A stretch of DNA of 64,000 nt, from assembly GCF_014042355.1 (NCBI RefSeq), contig NZ_JACEZU010000015.1, positions 62,001-126,000 of the forward strand, written 5' to 3'. The first letter of the stretch is position 1. Every line of letters begins with the position of its first letter. Shown one piece after another: positions 60,622 through 64,000 of the stretch. The notes beneath the pieces were generated by a model. That model searched no databases and was not told the DNA's origin. It was given only the letters and a program-made list of their open reading frames with translations. The position numbers were made by a program, and so were the translations under genes. Source of the DNA: Rugamonas apoptosis. Lineage in GTDB: Bacteria > Pseudomonadota > Gammaproteobacteria > Burkholderiales > Burkholderiaceae_D.

Positions 60622-62043
60622 ATGCGTAAAGCCAGTATGCACCACACGAAGATCGCAGCGCTGTTGCTGTGCGCCGCCGCCACCTCGGGCTGCAGCATGT
60701 TCTCGAGCAAAAAAACGCCGGCCCCCGCGCCCGCCCCCGTCGCCGCGGCCCCGGCCGCGCCGGCCGCCGCCGCAACCGCCACCGCCGCCGCGCCCAAGGC
60801 CAGCAGCACCACGCCGATCGATTCCATCGTCGTCGTCGTCAACGATGACGTCATCACGCGCCAGGAACTGACGGCCCGCATCCAGGCCGTGACCCAGCGC
60901 ATGAAGGCGCAGAACGTGGCCCTGCCCGATGCGGCCGACCTGCGCCACCAGATCCTGGAACGCATGATCGTGGAGCGGGCCCAGATGCAGATGGCCAAGG
61001 AATTCGGCGTGCGCGTCGATGACACCATGCTCGACCGCGCCATCGGCCGCATCGCCGAGCAGCAGAAGATGACGGTGCAGGAACTGCGCAACCAGATGGA
61101 AAAGGATGGCACTACCTTCGCCGCCTTCCGCGAGGAGATCCGCGAGGAGATCATCATGCAGCGCCTGCGCGAGCATGAGGTGGACGCCAAGATCCAGATC
61201 TCGGACGCCGAGGTGGACAGCTATTTGGCCGCCGAGAAGGCCGCCGCCGCCGAGCAGGTGGAACTGAACCTGTCGCAGATCATGGTCCGCATTCCCGAGA
61301 ACGCGACGCCGGAAGTGATCGCGGCCCGCCGCGAGCGCGCCGAGCAGGTGATGCGCCAGCTGCGCACCGGCGCCGACTTCGCCAAGATGGCCGCCTCGTT
61401 CTCGGACGCCAGCGACGCCCTCAAGGGTGGCGAGATCGGCTGGCGTAACACGGACCGCCTGCCCGAGCTGTTCACTGAAGCGCTGGTCAAGCTCAAGGCC
61501 GGCCAGGTCACGCCCATCATCAAGAGCGCCGGTGGCTTCCACATCCTGAAGGTGGTGGACCGCCGCAGCGTGGCCGATGGCCAGGCCGCCGCCGCCGTCC
61601 AGCAGACCCACGCGCGCCACATCCTGATCAAGGTCACCCCGACCATGAGCGCCTACGACGCCAAGCGCAAGCTGCTGGAACTGAAGGAACGTCTCGACAA
61701 CAAGGCCGCCAAGTTCGAGGACCTGGCGCGCCTGGTGTCCAACGACGGCTCGGCCGCCAAGGGGGGCGACCTCGGTTGGCTGTACCCGGGCGACACGGTG
61801 CCCGAGTTCGAAGCGGCCATGAACGCCCTCAAGCCGGGCGAAGTGAGCCAGCCGGTCGAATCGAGCTTCGGCTACCACCTGATCGAAGTGCTGGAGCGTA
61901 AGAGCGACGACGTGTCCAAGGAGCGCCAGCGCAACGCGGCCCGCCAGGCCATCCGCGAGCGCAAGCTGGCCGAGGCCGTGGAGGATTGGCAGCGCGAAGT
62001 GCGCGACCGCGCCTACGTCGAATTCCGCGACGAAGCCAAGTAA
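60622..62043 (+). CDS. surA: Periplasmic chaperone/peptidyl-prolyl isomerase SurA
   Basis: 473 residues. N-terminal SurA domain (IDSIVVVVNDDVITRQELTA) and two parvulin domains (around QIMVRIPENATPEVIAARRE to FHILKVV, and ARHILIKVTPTMSAYDAKRK to YHLIEVLE). It helps outer-membrane proteins such as LptD fold. Between the signal peptide and the first domain is an unusual Pro/Ala linker (about 33-60). The signal ends TSGC-S (Cys24), a weak lipobox. Confidence 0.94.
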   Translation: MRKASMHHTKIAALLLCAAATSGCSMFSSKKTPAPAPAPVAAAPAAPAAAATATAAAPKASSTTPIDSIVVVVNDDVITRQELTARIQAVTQRMKAQNVALPDAADLRHQILERMIVERAQMQMAKEFGVRVDDTMLDRAIGRIAEQQKMTVQELRNQMEKDGTTFAAFREEIREEIIMQRLREHEVDAKIQISDAEVDSYLAAEKAAAAEQVELNLSQIMVRIPENATPEVIAARRERAEQVMRQLRTGADFAKMAASFSDASDALKGGEIGWRNTDRLPELFTEALVKLKAGQVTPIIKSAGGFHILKVVDRRSVADGQAAAAVQQTHARHILIKVTPTMSAYDAKRKLLELKERLDNKAAKFEDLARLVSNDGSAAKGGDLGWLYPGDTVPEFEAAMNALKPGEVSQPVESSFGYHLIEVLERKSDDVSKERQRNAARQAIRERKLAEAVEDWQREVRDRAYVEFRDEAK

Positions 62044-62047
62044 GCCC

Positions 62048-63169
62048 ATGGCCACCACCCTGAGCATATCGCTGCCAGCCACGCCGGCCGCCGTGCCGGC
62101 GCGCCGTCCCGGCGTGCGCCCGGCGCTCGGCGTCACGGTGGGTGAACCGGCCGGCATCGGTCCGGAAATCGCCATCCGCGCCGCCTGGGCGCGCCGCCAT
62201 GAGGTCAACTGCGTGCTGCTGGGCGACGCGGCCTACCTGGCCATGCTGGCCGGCGAGATCGATCCCGCCATCCGGCTGTCGTCGCTGTCGCTGCAAGCGG
62301 TGCGCAACGGCGGCCTGCCCCATTTCGGCGCCGAGCGCCTGAGCGTGATCGACGTGCCGCTGGAAGCCCACGTCCACCCCGGTGTGCTGGACAAGAACAA
62401 CGGCCGCGCCGTGCTGGCCACGCTGGACGCGGCCATCGAAGGCGTCAAGACCGGCTGGTTTGAAGCCATCGTCACGGCGCCGCTGCAAAAGAGCACCATC
62501 AACGACGCCGGCATTGCATTTTCCGGCCACACGGAATACTTCGCCGCCCGGACGGCAACATCCCAAGTGGTGATGATGCTGGCCGGCCAGCCGCAAGGCG
62601 TGGCCGGCGTGCCACCGCTGCGGGTGGCGTTGGCCACCACCCACTTGCCGCTCAAGGACGTGGCCGGCGCGCTGAGCCAGGATGGCCTGGCGCGCATCCT
62701 CGACATCATCGGCCACGACCTGCGCGTCAAATGCGGCATCGCCGCGCCGCGCATCCTGGTCACGGGCCTGAACCCGCACGCGGGCGAGGGCGGCTACCTG
62801 GGGCGCGAGGAAATCGAGATCATCGAACCGGCCATCGCGGCCGCGCGCGCGCGCGGGCTGGACGTGACGGGCCCCTATCCGGCCGACACCCTGTTCCAGC
62901 CCAAGTACCTGGAACGGGCCGACTGCGTGCTGGCCATGTACCACGACCAGGGCTTGCCGGTGCTGAAGTACGCCACCTTCGGCCACGGCGTCAACATCAC
63001 CCTGGGCTTGCCGCTGATCCGCACCTCGGTCGACCATGGCACGGCGCTGGACCTGGCCGCGCAAGGCGTGGGCCGGGCCGACTGCGGCAGCATGGAGGCG
63101 GCCATCGACAGCGCGCTGCGGATGGCCGAGGCCAGCCGCGCGGCCGGCTATCCCCCTTATCACCCATAA
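62048..63169 (+). CDS. pdxA: 4-hydroxythreonine-4-phosphate dehydrogenase PdxA
   Basis: 373 residues, a bit longer than usual because of an extra ~28-residue Ala/Pro start before GVTVGEPAGIGPEIAIRAA. Metal-binding His occur in SGHTEYF, LNPHAGEGGYLG and AMYHDQGLPVLKY. It makes the precursor of the pyridoxal phosphate ring. ATG 62048 lies four bases after the surA stop. Confidence 0.95.
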   Translation: MATTLSISLPATPAAVPARRPGVRPALGVTVGEPAGIGPEIAIRAAWARRHEVNCVLLGDAAYLAMLAGEIDPAIRLSSLSLQAVRNGGLPHFGAERLSVIDVPLEAHVHPGVLDKNNGRAVLATLDAAIEGVKTGWFEAIVTAPLQKSTINDAGIAFSGHTEYFAARTATSQVVMMLAGQPQGVAGVPPLRVALATTHLPLKDVAGALSQDGLARILDIIGHDLRVKCGIAAPRILVTGLNPHAGEGGYLGREEIEIIEPAIAAARARGLDVTGPYPADTLFQPKYLERADCVLAMYHDQGLPVLKYATFGHGVNITLGLPLIRTSVDHGTALDLAAQGVGRADCGSMEAAIDSALRMAEASRAAGYPPYHP

Positions 63170-63183
63170 CAAGAAGAATCCGC

Positions 63184-63963
63184 ATGAAACACGTCGCCCG
63201 CAAACGCTTCGGCCAGAATTTTTTACACGACCAGCACGTGCTGGGTTCCATCACGGACGCCATCGACCCCGCTCCCGGCGATGCCATGGTGGAGATCGGC
63301 CCCGGCCTGGCCGCCATGACGGAGCAGCTGATGCGCACCGTGACCCACATGCATGTGGTGGAACTGGACCGCGACCTGGTGGCGCGGCTGGAAAAAACCT
63401 ATAGCCGGGCCAAGCTCACCATCCACGCGGGCGACGCGCTCAAGTTCGATTTTTCCACCATCCCGGTGCCGCCCGGCCAGAAGCTGCGCGTGGTGGGCAA
63501 CCTGCCGTACAACATCTCCAGCCCGCTGCTGTTCCACCTGGCCCAGTTCGCGCCGCTGGTGCAGGACCAGCACTTCATGCTGCAAAAGGAAGTGGTGGAG
63601 CGCATGGTGGCTGAACCGGGCAGCAAGACCTATGGCCGGCTGTCCGTGATGCTGCAGTGGCGCTACCAGATGTCGCTGCTGTTCGTGGTGCCGCCGGAAG
63701 CGTTCGACCCGCCGCCCAAGGTCGATTCGGCCATCGTGCGCATGGTCCCCGTGGCGAATCCGCTGCCGTGCGACCAGGCCACGCTGGAAGCGGTGGTGCT
63801 GAAAGCGTTCTCGCAGCGGCGCAAAGTGATCCGCAACTGCCTGGCCGGCATGTTCACGGAGGAGCAGATCGTGGCCGCCGGCATCACGCCCACCGACCGG
63901 CCCGAAGCGGTCGGCCTGGCCCAGTACGTGGCGCTGGCCAACCTGCTCAAGCCGGCCGCGTAA
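63184..63963 (+). CDS. rsmA: 16S rRNA adenine dimethyltransferase RsmA (KsgA)
   Basis: 259 residues. It dimethylates A1518 and A1519 of 16S rRNA. Seen: KRFGQNFLHD at the start, SAM site VEIGPGLAAMTEQL, VVELDRDL, and NLPYNISSPLLF (motif IV), and PKVDSAIVRM. ATG 63184 is chosen by family alignment, 14 bases after pdxA. The frame is open upstream but gives no better start. Confidence 0.96.
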   Translation: MKHVARKRFGQNFLHDQHVLGSITDAIDPAPGDAMVEIGPGLAAMTEQLMRTVTHMHVVELDRDLVARLEKTYSRAKLTIHAGDALKFDFSTIPVPPGQKLRVVGNLPYNISSPLLFHLAQFAPLVQDQHFMLQKEVVERMVAEPGSKTYGRLSVMLQWRYQMSLLFVVPPEAFDPPPKVDSAIVRMVPVANPLPCDQATLEAVVLKAFSQRRKVIRNCLAGMFTEEQIVAAGITPTDRPEAVGLAQYVALANLLKPAA

Positions 63964-63984
63964 GACAAGCACAATCGCAGGCGA

Positions 63985-64000
63985 AATCGGGGCCAGGCCC
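63985..64000. repeat. Start of a REP-like palindrome cut by the window end
   Basis: AAATCGGGGCCAGGCCC at the very edge resembles the AAATCGGGGTCTGTCCCC unit near 22.7 kb, differing in the central bases. Only one arm and centre are visible. Confidence 0.4.

Overview
The window (about 64% GC by eye) looks like a chromosome segment of a betaproteobacterium of the Burkholderiales, most likely Oxalobacteraceae (Massilia/Duganella/Janthinobacterium-like). The grounds are gene order and protein style: the amgK-murU-pepP-ubiH block divergent from lptD-surA-pdxA-rsmA, a separate pntAA-pntAB-pntB operon, feoA-feoB with a Cys-rich partner, bfr next to bfd, and many TonB receptors and GGDEF-type genes. 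I found no rRNA, tRNA, CRISPR array, prophage or intact insertion sequence.

Layout. 1-4.1 kb: end of an unknown gene, astE (arginine catabolism), then a convergent TonB receptor plus molybdopterin-fold protein pair with a palindromic operator in its promoter. 4.2-9.8 kb: glycine-zipper protein, amino acid permease, a tight cluster of three very small genes, a membrane diguanylate cyclase with a long Pro/Gly-rich sensor insert, and an EamA exporter. 9.9-18.8 kb: FUSC membrane protein, M14 carboxypeptidase, an exported MBL-like protein that has lost its metal motif, an FMN reductase, an S46 dipeptidyl-peptidase, and two paralogous exported Lys/Ala-rich proteins. 18.9-24.1 kb: GlxA-type regulator divergent from a DJ-1 protein, cytochrome b561 with two YceI proteins, REP-like palindromes, purB.

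24.3-33.2 kb: a GST, then a sucrose-use locus resembling Xanthomonas sux: LacI-type regulator, TonB receptor, amylosucrase, fructokinase and MFS carrier. LacI-type operators lie in front of the receptor. The logic would be: sucrose crosses the outer membrane by the TonB receptor and the inner membrane by the MFS carrier, amylosucrase splits it, and fructokinase captures the fructose.

33.2-43.6 kb is accessory-like. It has a promoter followed by a c-di-GMP-I riboswitch in front of an orphan lipoprotein, the iron genes bfr, bfd and feoAB under Fur boxes, a LysR/DJ-1 divergon, and two related brnTA toxin-antitoxin modules that bracket an MFS/LysR divergon. 43.6-49.1 kb: FMN-binding glutamate-synthase-like protein, GST, Xni-type nuclease, degenerate receiver, mnmA, NUDIX. 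49.4-53.4 kb: transhydrogenase operon with terminator, GNAT, small unknown. 53.8-64 kb: ubiH, pepP, murU and amgK on the minus strand (ubiquinone, peptidase, cell-wall recycling), divergent from lptD, surA, pdxA and rsmA (outer-membrane assembly, vitamin B6, rRNA methylation).
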